Shown here in pieces: positions 19,401-25,657 of a stretch of 33,549 nucleotides of DNA. Each line of letters opens with the position of its first letter. The first letter of the stretch is position 1. Below the pieces are notes generated by a model. It was not told the origin of the DNA, searched no databases, and saw nothing but the letters and a program-made list of their open reading frames with translations. This DNA comes from Thermoguttaceae bacterium (lineage in GTDB: Bacteria; Planctomycetota; Planctomycetia; Pirellulales; Thermoguttaceae). The stretch covers positions 1-33,549 of the forward strand of contig JAFQUP010000202.1 of NCBI GenBank assembly GCA_017408405.1, given 5' to 3'. The translations under genes and the position numbers were made by a program.

Positions 19401-22400
19401 GGAACTTTTTAGCGGTGACATCGCGAACGCGTCGTTTGGGGCATCTGTCGTTCTTGACGGAAAAACTTTGGCGGTCGCGGCACCTGACTGCTTGAACACG
19501 GATGGGACTCAGGGAGCAATTTATTTCTATGAGTGGAATGAGGATGGTTCCTTTACTCAGACGAAGAAAATCACGAATCCTTTCCTTGGGTATCTTGGTT
19601 TTGGTTATGTCATGGACTATTCGGACGGAATGCTTGTCGTCGGATCCAATTACTATTCGGAGGCAGGTGTTTTCATCTTCAAGTTGGGTGAAACTGAATA
19701 CGCGTGGAATTTCCTTCAGTTGGAGGATTTGGGGCAAACGGGAGAAAGTGCCTTTTTTGGGTATTCAGTGGCCGTAAATGAAGAATGGATTGCCATTGGG
19801 ACTCCTCAATTGCAGAAAATCAGCATCACGCAGGATGGAAGTATTCAGACCCGGCAGACGAATGGCGCCGTTTTCTATTTGAAACGTACTGATTCCTCGT
19901 CCGCGCTTTGGTCTCAGGTCAAGATTGAGATGAGTCAAGAGTCCGATATTCTTTTGGGATACTCCATTGCGGAAGACGGCGGCGACTGGGCAGTAACGGC
20001 TTTTGATGGAAGCAGCCAGTTAGTGATTTACGCGCCGTCTCTCCAAGTGGATGGGGAATCGAATCGTACGATTCTTGAGGGTGTTGAACAGGCAAGTACT
20101 TCAAGTGCTTCAATGGAACTTAAAAACGGTCTGCTGACATTAAGTACTGTAAAAGACGGACAAAATACGCTTTATGTTCTTTCAAAGAACGCGAATGACG
20201 CGTGGGAAATGAGTCAGCGGAAAGTAATCTTTGGTTTGGATGATTCCATCCAATTCTCGGCAAATGTTCCAGCCTCAGCAAATGGTACCTATTTCCTTGG
20301 AATTCCGGATTTGAGTATTTCTAAAATCAACTCTGGAGCGGTTTATGTTTTGGATACTCAGTCTGATTTTTATCGGATGGTCGTTCGTAATTCTCAGATT
20401 CAGGTGACATTCCGTACCAATGACGGGAATGAGGAGTACCTAAACGCTGTTTTGACGGACTCGTCCGGAAATCAAATCGCGGGAACGGAGGAGCATGGGA
20501 CCTTTACTTTTTCTGGACTTGAAGAGGATTCAGAGTATTTCCTGGAAGTTTCATTAAAAGATGGAATTCAGGAAGGATGCGATTACGTGATGTCAGTGAC
20601 CGGTATTAGTTTTTCGGAGGATCCGCTGATTTTACTGGAAAAAACCTTGGAAACTGCGGAAGGAACAGTGGGGCTTGAGGAGACGTTGGCTGAGGCTCCG
20701 AAATCGTTAACCCTGACATTTGATGAAGCGCTTTCGGAAGATCGTATTTCGATTGAGAGTGTGAAGGTTTTTAATGGTAAAGAAGAAATTTTAGCTGAAC
20801 GGTTTGAATTCAGCCAGGATGGAAGATCCGTTACGTTCCATTTTTCAGGCGTGAGCTATGAATCGCTTGAGCCATATTTCATTCTGGATACGAAAGATTT
20901 CCGTTCCATAAAGAATGGACTTTTGGAGTTTGATGAAGTTGGCGAGAACGGGATTGCGGAACTTTCGTTCCGGCTTCGTGCCCAAGCTGTTTCGGTACGT
21001 CTTAATGCTGGTGAGGAAACTGGACAGGAATTTACCGAGGTCAGCTGGAATTTGGGAGGAAATGCGTTTCCGCCCTCCGGAATGGATTGGGGAGAACTCG
21101 TGACCTTGACTCGAATTCGCGGAAACAGCAGTTTGGATCTCCTGAATGATCCGGCTGGAGAATTTACTTTTGAAAATGGGATTTTGACCTGGCGCGCTTC
21201 TTGTGCGGAATACTGCGTTAAAACTGGTGATGTCCTGAAAACGGTCCTTAATGTGGATGGACTCGTGACGGATTCCGGCGTGCCGTTTGCCAATACGCAG
21301 TTCGTCGATGGAAAGAAGTCCATCGTGAAGGACTTCAACGTGAATCTTCTGCTTTCCGCGCAATCGAAAATCGTATTGCGGAAAAGTTCTTCCATTGTCG
21401 CGGGAACGGTTTCCGAGGAGGTTGTTCCTGAAAATGAATCGTGGCTTCATGAATGGAATACTGTTTGGGCAGAGGTTTGGGCAAATGTTGTCTCCACGAA
21501 TGAAGAAAATGGCCTTAGGACGTATTCTGCGCAAATCGCGTTTGATCCGGAACTTTTCACTCCTTTGGAGAATGGAGAGTTGACTTTCCTTTGGGATGAA
21601 GCCAATTTTGAGTCAGTCCAGGTTTCTTTTGTGGAGAATTCTGAAAATATTCTCCAGATTGACGCGGTGGTGAAAACGGAGGTAAAGATTGGCCGTGTCG
21701 ATGAAAATGCCGGAACGGGGGCTTCCGCTTTAATCGCAAGTATCTGTCTCAAGCCGGCCTCTGATGCGAATTCCGGGGTGAAGCTTGCTCTCAAAAATGA
21801 AGAGGTCGCGTCGATGTCTTCGGGATTTGAACTGGTCGCTGATTCTATTTGGGTGACGGATCGGAATGAGGTTTCTGTTTACGCGGAAGATTTGACGGGT
21901 TCTTTGCCGAATGTTTATCCTGTTCCATACGATTTGAATGACGACGGAAGCGTTGGAATTAATGATTTGGTTCTTTTTGCCAGAAATTATGGAAAAATTA
22001 CTTCAGAATCAGAGATGGCCGTTTTTTGTGATTTTGACGCAAGTGGAAGCGTTGGAATTAATGATTTGGTTCTTTTTGCCAGAAATTATGGCAAGAGCAG
22101 GGTAGATGTTTCGCTCAGCCCGATTCTTACCGCCAAATGGGAGAATGTGGTTCCTGCGGCTCTTTCCGCTATGGAATTGGAGTCTTCTTCGATGATTGAT
22201 GTTTTATCTGCGAATGCTTCGATGGCAGAGAAGGAGATAGACGTACTTCCGGAAATGGAATTTTCCGCGCAGGAAACTTCTGTTGACGCGGTTTGCGGAA
22301 TGAATGGAAATGTGGCTTGGACTGACTGGTCCGCGTTGGCTTCTGTTGGCCTTAAGGAGTCTGAGGAGAGGAACGAGGCGGCAATGACTGCTTTCATGGA

Positions 22401-22569
22401 AGAGGAAGACGTAAATGAAAATGTTTCGAGTTCTTTGTCAGACAGAGTCGCGAATGAAACGAAGGAAGAAGAACTGATTCTGACTACGGAATGGAATAGC
22501 GAACTTTTGGATATTGAGTGGAACGGGATTTTGGAAGATGTTTTGAAGAAAGAGCCAAAATTTGAATAA
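13420..22569 (+). CDS. Giant LEPR-XLL-type secreted protein with three propeller modules, cohesin-like domain and dockerin
   Basis: 3049 aa. A LEPR-XLL-type motif (LENRVMLS, residues 14-21) lies at the N terminus; the N-terminal segment MKSTSKRSFSIES is basic as usual for this class. The body appears to be three rounds of one plan: a PPC-like domain, an FG-GAP-like propeller, a second PPC-like beta domain, and a Big_5/Ig-like domain. The propellers are at about 280-630, 1067-1407 and 1943-2310. Typical propeller motifs are FGTSLSISG, FGITLALDGDTLAVGA and FGASVVLDGKTLAVAAP. Ig-like parts start near 735, 1490 and 2420. A cohesin-like domain (about 2674-2825) is followed by a dockerin with loops D2838-D2849 and D2871-D2882. 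An acidic tail carries EWNSELLD and EWNGILED. The gene is more AT-rich in codon choice than its giant neighbour. The role is probably surface structure or adhesion (inference). Confidence 0.85.
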   Translation: MKSTSKRSFSIESLENRVMLSAIPLTEITPAGSEVYFWQDIQEFQSGETRQIKLDTRNIDSMTFFCASGQGQGTVGVSSGYSGLISNGFQANLSNLENQDTVTIEVHNTSMNTDTFVFYAVSGGVFENEFIASTVNNTPENAQQLTFRDGKTAVLGQLENGGTDYYRFISTDTILNAQLYSLDGHSMKFQVLDKNKNILGSSTSADGLSEVLSSVKLSSNEEYYLAVFSSSSVQETGKLNYSLILSNESFNVDNAEAGSIWNTLSVTGAGKGKLEGQDGSFQENRFNLGSQTIRSIASDDSTMAVVASTDSLVSLYLLEYTGSVWQYVTSKTWQSGNADGIDLQNFGTSLSISGTTILAGDGENDFAAVFSLENGELVQQTLSSDGYASFGTQVILSGNFAFVSAPLSTVSGQEEAGIICAFQKNTVSGVWERVTFNLPSEAVSGAKLGTRMAWNEVRNELCFSAPEDNLLFFYRKTDNGFQFSRILQPSGDEARDLTELGHSIAFYGDTFAVGCSENGVPKVRIYVRNGNDWILEQTIGTEEDGDESRFILDWGEALSLNEGQLVIGSKKALNDNMENVGIVRIYSRSWNGEKAWILTHSIQHEDDLSLGHTVSLNQNRLDVLDPLKKTFYSITDFADVDRWELNVTDASQEVSLLLEAEGLSEETSLEFLVTAPDGSNVLLTRTANEAGQLFSFTPNQTGEYRIAVYSLDSEDLNYSLSVVSGIYGNSEAVGELYLTDWESGTIIVEYAQQILISSLETASASLGGKALEVQGVLDGNKVVWSVPGSYSSKEYELVVDGLETVSGDQVSEFRTTLFYSGGETVQMKKVCADGTDILRGTLTLTVNSAEEQYVVEIPARKGMKLDYAVSSVTNGLVWEVSDPVFDETGGVYVLNVSASMPGTLVIEAVLGAELMDGATNTLTFLPLSDDSELKEANLAGTLESGETKELNVTVGAGETVNFVLTDNVGNLLNFSLWKENSQIAEGMVGEISENGQKILNLKNNSGSSEEYVLKIENETDRIVNFEFSALKEAVWESGSNDFAMENVLQDLPIVGGISSTNGFEANAVSLSLSAEQHGTFGQKTVVSGNNAVVSGANYVVVFVLEGGTWIQKSVYETDESIFDLALDGNTLAIGHNGSVEIFELSGGSLSKVQTLEVPESIAHQENSLFGITLALDGDTLAVGARAGNLEGSKIPNQGYVFIYSCEADGWKCVQQITSPSSIGTDEEITTKKTIVTDFGLDIALEDGMMVILGLVSDSNLSQSETRIFVWHKNGAVWHESLNQTVSQGILSNSNLQIQNGTLFFTDNSGNVFASEGSLEQEKLTFTPIVETGLSILSFSVNPSGDMIFLSAQDSVGNYYWAECQLIQGNWVQTGVSQGTLPLYSSACGENGVLASCPQIYEDGTAYAFQWESNFDCDTYWVSFDEIPTENSVQIQNADGSAFSGNIQFMNSRGETVQLSEMSAGEIYQIQVFPAIVMAKSEQRYVLSVSGTSNVSPSATLVLPMDGNIVREAISSLTLKFSENVDLSSLTAGQVFVSNGTKTLTASSFNVINGAEAEFVFSEELTDGTWTLSLAETLKSLSGESFELKKAAFTVDTVPAAVTSVEIERETKQIIVTFSESVSSAVFELFGELSGIQEIGNIEKSEDGTVWTLTFDDFEPDRYVFSISLLIDRNGNVTETVEKESFSVETNSLSVENSDWQRAVLDGSFAQKAVLQGFVSAGKTIEVDLSSDFPISVKYPEDYSGEFTAVWEDDCLTIRAGDEVTEGAVFSFEILKNSFVESSENETILELTELVSAALNEGKAIRQTSVSGKICSGQTDRYSFSANGGSSLSAALIENSQSSAVLTMKLYEKSGNTLLAESTGSLDTLEAWISSTVTPSSAGEFVLEVFCSGGSSDISTEYSLVITENALFNGVTHGTLENAIFLEGATSAVGHASGEFSALLPSTVPGALAGSSITAEGRFLFVGTPGDSEKGEKTGKVTVYEFDGIEYRVVAELFSGDIANASFGASVVLDGKTLAVAAPDCLNTDGTQGAIYFYEWNEDGSFTQTKKITNPFLGYLGFGYVMDYSDGMLVVGSNYYSEAGVFIFKLGETEYAWNFLQLEDLGQTGESAFFGYSVAVNEEWIAIGTPQLQKISITQDGSIQTRQTNGAVFYLKRTDSSSALWSQVKIEMSQESDILLGYSIAEDGGDWAVTAFDGSSQLVIYAPSLQVDGESNRTILEGVEQASTSSASMELKNGLLTLSTVKDGQNTLYVLSKNANDAWEMSQRKVIFGLDDSIQFSANVPASANGTYFLGIPDLSISKINSGAVYVLDTQSDFYRMVVRNSQIQVTFRTNDGNEEYLNAVLTDSSGNQIAGTEEHGTFTFSGLEEDSEYFLEVSLKDGIQEGCDYVMSVTGISFSEDPLILLEKTLETAEGTVGLEETLAEAPKSLTLTFDEALSEDRISIESVKVFNGKEEILAERFEFSQDGRSVTFHFSGVSYESLEPYFILDTKDFRSIKNGLLEFDEVGENGIAELSFRLRAQAVSVRLNAGEETGQEFTEVSWNLGGNAFPPSGMDWGELVTLTRIRGNSSLDLLNDPAGEFTFENGILTWRASCAEYCVKTGDVLKTVLNVDGLVTDSGVPFANTQFVDGKKSIVKDFNVNLLLSAQSKIVLRKSSSIVAGTVSEEVVPENESWLHEWNTVWAEVWANVVSTNEENGLRTYSAQIAFDPELFTPLENGELTFLWDEANFESVQVSFVENSENILQIDAVVKTEVKIGRVDENAGTGASALIASICLKPASDANSGVKLALKNEEVASMSSGFELVADSIWVTDRNEVSVYAEDLTGSLPNVYPVPYDLNDDGSVGINDLVLFARNYGKITSESEMAVFCDFDASGSVGINDLVLFARNYGKSRVDVSLSPILTAKWENVVPAALSAMELESSSMIDVLSANASMAEKEIDVLPEMEFSAQETSVDAVCGMNGNVAWTDWSALASVGLKESEERNEAAMTAFMEEEDVNENVSSSLSDRVANETKEEELILTTEWNSELLDIEWNGILEDVLKKEPKFE
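21946..21992 (+). repeat. 47-bp perfect direct repeat, copy 1 (dockerin loop 1)
   Basis: These 47 bases are identical to 22045-22091 and encode the second half of the first Ca-binding loop and its helix (GSVGINDLVLFARNYG). The copies are offset by 99 bases, exactly 33 codons, so the frame is kept. Confidence 0.95.
22045..22091 (+). repeat. 47-bp perfect direct repeat, copy 2 (dockerin loop 2)
   Basis: Second copy of the repeat at 21946-21992, encoding the second dockerin loop and helix. The identity includes third codon positions, which suggests recent duplication or gene conversion rather than selection on protein alone. Confidence 0.95.
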
Positions 22570-22597
22570 ACGCTTTTAAGGTTCCGGAAAAGAATGG

Positions 22598-22623
22598 ACG
22601 GGGAGTCAAACTCCCCGTTTGTT
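22598..22623 (+). terminator. Terminator of the second giant gene, between convergent genes
   Basis: A perfect 9-bp stem ACGGGGAGT/ACTCCCCGT (22598-22606 with 22610-22618) with a CAA loop is followed by TTTGTTT. The T-rich tail favours plus-strand use; it may also act weakly for aroB on the minus strand. Confidence 0.8.
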
Positions 22624-22668
22624 TCGAAATCTTATCATCTGAAAATCCAGAAGGAGCCTTTTGGGGGG

Positions 22669-23745
22669 TTAGATGAATTTTTCGATTCCCTGAATCGTTT
22701 TCATGACGCAATCGCCAAGTCGATTTGGGAGGACGAAACGAAGCGTTCCGTTTTCTGTTTTTTTGTCGCGAAGCATCGTGTTCAGGATTTCGTCACGCGG
22801 GAAATCTGGGATTCTGGTTGGAATACGCAGCATTTCCAGCAGAGCGTCCTGGCGTTTTTGAAGTTCTTTAAGTTCAGAATTTTCCGGATCAAGTTTCAGG
22901 GCCAGTCTGGCGGCGAAAGTCATGCCAATTCCCACCCCTTCCCCGTGAAGCCAGGTGCCGAAACCACCTAATTTTTCCACGACGTGGCCAAAAGTGTGTC
23001 CATAGTTAAGGATTGCGCGGCGTCCGCTCGTTTCACGTTCATCCTCCAGAACGACTTCCGCCTTCAACGCGCAGCATCTCGCGATAATTTGAGAGAGAAT
23101 ACTTTCGTCGCGGGAATTGATCTTTTCGACATTTTTTTCCAGAAAAGCGAAGAAATCAGCATCCATGATGACTCCGTATTTCACGACTTCCGCCATTCCA
23201 GCGCGATACTGCCGTTCATCGAGCGTACGCAGAACAGCCATGTCCATGAACACTCCTTTGGGCTGCCAGAAAGCACCGACGAGGTTCTTCCCTTGCGGAA
23301 TATTGATTCCGGTTTTTCCTCCGACAGAACTGTCTACCTGGGCCAAAAGAGTCGTTGGGACTTGAATAAAAGGAAGTCCACGATTGATAGTCGCGGCGAC
23401 GAATCCAGCCAGGTCTCCAACCACTCCGCCCCCAACGGCCGTGATGACTGTTTTGCGGTCAGCTCCACATTCAATAAGTCGTTCCCAAAGCATTTGCGCG
23501 ACTTCCACGCATTTACTTTCTTCGCCGGCTTCCACGACGCACAGATCGTTTTCTACTCCGGATTCCGCGAGAATTTCCGCGATTTTCATTGCGTAAAGCG
23601 GTTCAACATTCGTATCGGAAATAATGATTGCGTGTCGTGCACCATTCGTCCACTTTTTGAAAAAAGTGCCAAATTGCGGAAAAAAATCACTCGAAATGAC
23701 AATTTCGTATGGATTGGCGGAGAGAGAAACTGGAACGGTCAGCAT
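22669..23745 (-). CDS. aroB: 3-dehydroquinate synthase
   Basis: 358 aa, the normal length for AroB. The enzyme converts DAHP to 3-dehydroquinate in the shikimate pathway, using NAD+ and a divalent metal in the cytoplasm. Family motifs are clear: the glycine-rich VGGGVVGDLAGFVA, VPTTLLAQVDSSVGGKTG, the AEVVKYG block, the metal-binding NYGHTFGH and the HGEGVGIG block. The start is set at 23745, where AAAGGA lies 6 bases upstream. The longer open frame to 23844 would add 33 residues unlike AroB and overlap the upstream gene. It is the last gene of a likely operon, 70 bases after the zinc-ribbon gene; no terminator clearly dedicated to it was seen. Confidence 0.96.
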   Translation of the reverse strand: MLTVPVSLSANPYEIVISSDFFPQFGTFFKKWTNGARHAIIISDTNVEPLYAMKIAEILAESGVENDLCVVEAGEESKCVEVAQMLWERLIECGADRKTVITAVGGGVVGDLAGFVAATINRGLPFIQVPTTLLAQVDSSVGGKTGINIPQGKNLVGAFWQPKGVFMDMAVLRTLDERQYRAGMAEVVKYGVIMDADFFAFLEKNVEKINSRDESILSQIIARCCALKAEVVLEDERETSGRRAILNYGHTFGHVVEKLGGFGTWLHGEGVGIGMTFAARLALKLDPENSELKELQKRQDALLEMLRIPTRIPDFPRDEILNTMLRDKKTENGTLRFVLPNRLGDCVMKTIQGIEKFI

Positions 23746-23751
23746 GAGGGA

Positions 23752-23757
23752 TCCTTT
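23752..23757 (-). promoter_or_regulatory. Ribosome binding site that fixes the aroB start
   Basis: On the minus strand AAAGGA stands 6 bases before the ATG at 23745. This supports the internal start over the ATG at 23844, which lies inside the upstream zinc-ribbon gene. Confidence 0.75.
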
Positions 23758-23815
23758 GGGAAAAATGAAATGAAACGAACCTCTTTGGTGATGGCAGTTC
23801 ACTGAATGTCGGAGG

Positions 23816-24646
23816 TCATCCGATTTCACTGCTGTGGAAGTCATCGTTCAGAAGGAAATCGTAAATCGCCGGCGAATCCGCCCAAACGGAACGCATGAAG
23901 TACTTTTTCAGTCCCTGAAGCAAAGTACTTTTTTGACTGCGTGTCAAGCTGGCTGCGCCGATAATTGTTGAAAGCACTTCGTTCTCATCCAGAGCGATTT
24001 TGGATACGGAATACTGCCGTGCCAACTGGAAAATACGCATTTTCGTGATTCGAAATTCTTCGTCCACGGTACCGAGCTGAAGTTCAAGAAAGCGGAAGTC
24101 TCCCTGTTTGGGAAGAATCTGCGCGTTCCGTTTGGCGGAAATAAGCCGACTTCCGTCATTGACCTGCCAGCCATTTTCCATCTGCCAGACAGCAAGAAGA
24201 CGTTCCTGGTCCAGAATGAGGTAACGAAATTGCGGTTCGAGACGTTTCGGCCGTTCGATCGGATGAATCGTGTCTTCCGCGTTTAAACTGGGAAAGGTCT
24301 GGGAAGCAGGAGAGGAAATCGCGGTTTCTGAAGTTCCTGGAAAACCGTGAGAAATCGCGGGAGTCGATGAGGCTTCCGCTGATGGAGCGTTAGACGCGGC
24401 TTCCTGAGATCCGGTCGAATTTGCCGTGCGGGCTGCCGCGTTTTGTTCCGCCTGGCGCTTCAATACTGCCTGACGCTTTAATTCCGCGAGTATTTCAGGG
24501 GAAGGCGCTTTGGTCTCTCCATCCTGAAGAGGAACTTCAAAAATCGTGCCGCATTTAGGGCATTTACGCAGTTTACCCGCGTATTCCGACTTGATTTTCA
24601 TGCCGACACGGCATGCGTGACACCGAACCGCAATGACTTCACTCAT
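23816..24646 (-). CDS. MJ0042-type zinc-ribbon protein of unknown function
   Basis: 276 aa. TGGAG lies shortly before the ATG. The N terminus is a zinc ribbon: C9xxC12, 16 residues, then C29xxC32, followed by GTIFEVP. This matches the MJ0042-type finger found at the start of many planctomycete and delta-proteobacterial regulatory or membrane proteins. Residues about 50-130 are low-complexity (Ala, Ser, Thr, Gln, Pro), probably a flexible linker. The C-terminal part (about 135-276) looks like a folded alpha/beta domain of no family I recognise; it includes RYLILDQERLLAVWQMENGWQ. No signal peptide or membrane segment is seen, so it is probably cytoplasmic. It lies 35 bases after the TPR gene and 70 before aroB. 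Confidence 0.8.
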   Translation of the reverse strand: MSEVIAVRCHACRVGMKIKSEYAGKLRKCPKCGTIFEVPLQDGETKAPSPEILAELKRQAVLKRQAEQNAAARTANSTGSQEAASNAPSAEASSTPAISHGFPGTSETAISSPASQTFPSLNAEDTIHPIERPKRLEPQFRYLILDQERLLAVWQMENGWQVNDGSRLISAKRNAQILPKQGDFRFLELQLGTVDEEFRITKMRIFQLARQYSVSKIALDENEVLSTIIGAASLTRSQKSTLLQGLKKYFMRSVWADSPAIYDFLLNDDFHSSEIG

Positions 24647-24681
24647 GTTTTTCTCCAGATTTTATTTGATTTTCCTGAAGT

Positions 24682-25077
24682 TTAAGACTGGGCTTTTTCT
24701 TCTGTGCCGTCTGTCTGTTCCTCTGACGGTTTGCTTTCTTTTGCCTGTGAATGGAAGTAGCGAAGCTGGGCGAGCTGCGCTTTGTGGAGAGCTTCTTCCG
24801 CCGCGGCATGATTACCGGATTTAATGGCCAGGGCACTCATGGCGGTGAAGCTGAATGGATCTTCCGGTTCCAGTTCGCAGACGAGTTCCGCGTGATTCAG
24901 CGATTCTTCAAATTTATCGAGCCGACAATAGATCATACTCAGCGCGGCGTGCGGCAGAGCGTAATCCGGAAAATCACGACAAAGGGCTTCCAGAAGTTCC
25001 ACTGCCTGAATGACATCGCCCTTTTCCTTCAGGGCAATCGCTTCATCATATCGGGTTTCTTTTACCAAATCACTCAT
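24682..25077 (-). CDS. Small cytoplasmic TPR protein
   Basis: 131 aa. AGAGG lies ahead of the ATG. Residues about 8-110 form roughly three tetratricopeptide repeats, with patterns such as YDEAIALKEKGDVIQAVELLEAL, YALPHAALSMIYCRLDKFEE and PFSFTAMSALAIKSGNHAAAEEAL. The C-terminal 20 residues are charged and low-complexity (KPSEEQTDGTEEK). TPR domains are protein-interaction scaffolds; no enzyme motif is present. It is the first gene of a probable operon with the zinc-ribbon gene and aroB. The promoter at 25111-25139 gives a leader of about 25-30 bases. The partner may be the zinc-ribbon protein encoded next, but that is only inference from proximity. Confidence 0.8.
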   Translation of the reverse strand: MSDLVKETRYDEAIALKEKGDVIQAVELLEALCRDFPDYALPHAALSMIYCRLDKFEESLNHAELVCELEPEDPFSFTAMSALAIKSGNHAAAEEALHKAQLAQLRYFHSQAKESKPSEEQTDGTEEKAQS

Positions 25078-25110
25078 TGAAATACCTCTTTCTTTAAATA
25101 GGATTTACCC

Positions 25111-25139
25111 ATTATATCATGAAAAAGGCTAATTGAAAA
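25111..25139 (-). promoter_or_regulatory. Promoter of the TPR / zinc-ribbon / aroB operon
   Basis: Read on the minus strand: TTTTCA (-35), a 17-base spacer and a perfect TATAAT preceded by TGA, which is a full extended -10. It lies about 34 bases before the TPR gene start. Confidence 0.75.
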
Positions 25140-25393
25140 CCACTTCCTCCGAGAAAAAGAATAAAAAATCTTTTTTGGGGGTGATAAACTTTGCCAGATC
25201 GGAAAAATTGGAAATCTGCCAAATTTTTATGAAATGTTTTAAAACTTTTTAGGAAGGGGGGCTTGAATTAATTCTTAAAATAGAGAAAATAGAAGGAAAA
25301 TTTCAACCCGGCAAAAGGTTTATCTATTTCCCTTGCTTTGCCTGACAGGAAATATTTGGCAAAATTTTTATTTTTTTTTGAAACATTTGTTTT

Positions 25394-25419
25394 TTTTGGC
25401 TTAACCTGCATTGCCAAAA
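25394..25419. promoter_or_regulatory. Inverted repeat TTTTGGC-N12-GCCAAAA, possible operator
   Basis: A perfect 7-bp inverted repeat (25394-25400 with 25413-25419) overlaps the -35 of the tentative lpxA promoter. Further half-sites occur upstream. A binding protein is not known. Confidence 0.35.
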
Positions 25420-25439
25420 CTTAAAAAAAAGATTAAATT
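25411..25439 (+). promoter_or_regulatory. Tentative lpxA promoter
   Basis: TTGCCA (25411-25416), a 17-base spacer and TAAATT (25434-25439). It would give a leader of about 210 bases, and the -35 falls in the inverted repeat. Confidence 0.4.
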
Positions 25440-25644
25440 AGAGTTAAAGGAAATAAGAAATCGTTTTCCTGTTTTCGTAACGCGAATATCTTCGGATGGT
25501 ACATCCGGAATAATTTACGCGCGGCGACTTGTCCCAACGAATAAAATCTTGAGAGAAAACGACGAATTCCAGCTTCTGACGGATTGAAATCAGGAGGAGA
25601 TCTTCCGGAAGAAGTTTTCAGTTATTAAAGGCAGAGGCTGCCGC

Positions 25645-25650
25645 AAAGGA
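25645..25650 (+). promoter_or_regulatory. Ribosome binding site for the GTG start of lpxA
   Basis: AAAGGA lies 7 bases before GTG at 25658. No ATG in frame lies at a suitable place, so GTG is taken as the start. Confidence 0.75.
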
Positions 25651-25657
25651 AATTCCA

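Larger units (their letters stand above)
25140..25657. other. AT-rich divergent intergenic region upstream of lpxA
   Basis: This 518-base stretch has long A and T runs and no open frame with gene-like features. It holds several TTTGGC/GCCAAA sites (near 25217, 25355, 25394 and 25413) and a hairpin at about 25491-25510 (CGGATG/CATCCG). It also holds the tentative lpxA promoter. Confidence 0.5.

Noticed and set aside
23746..23844. N-terminal extension of aroB to the ATG at 23844
   Set aside because: It would overlap the upstream gene and add residues not found in AroB; a good SD marks the start at 23745.
25370..25440. Long T and A runs considered as a replication origin or AT-rich unwinding element
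   Set aside because: No DnaA boxes or origin-linked genes (dnaA, dnaN, gidA) are present nearby.
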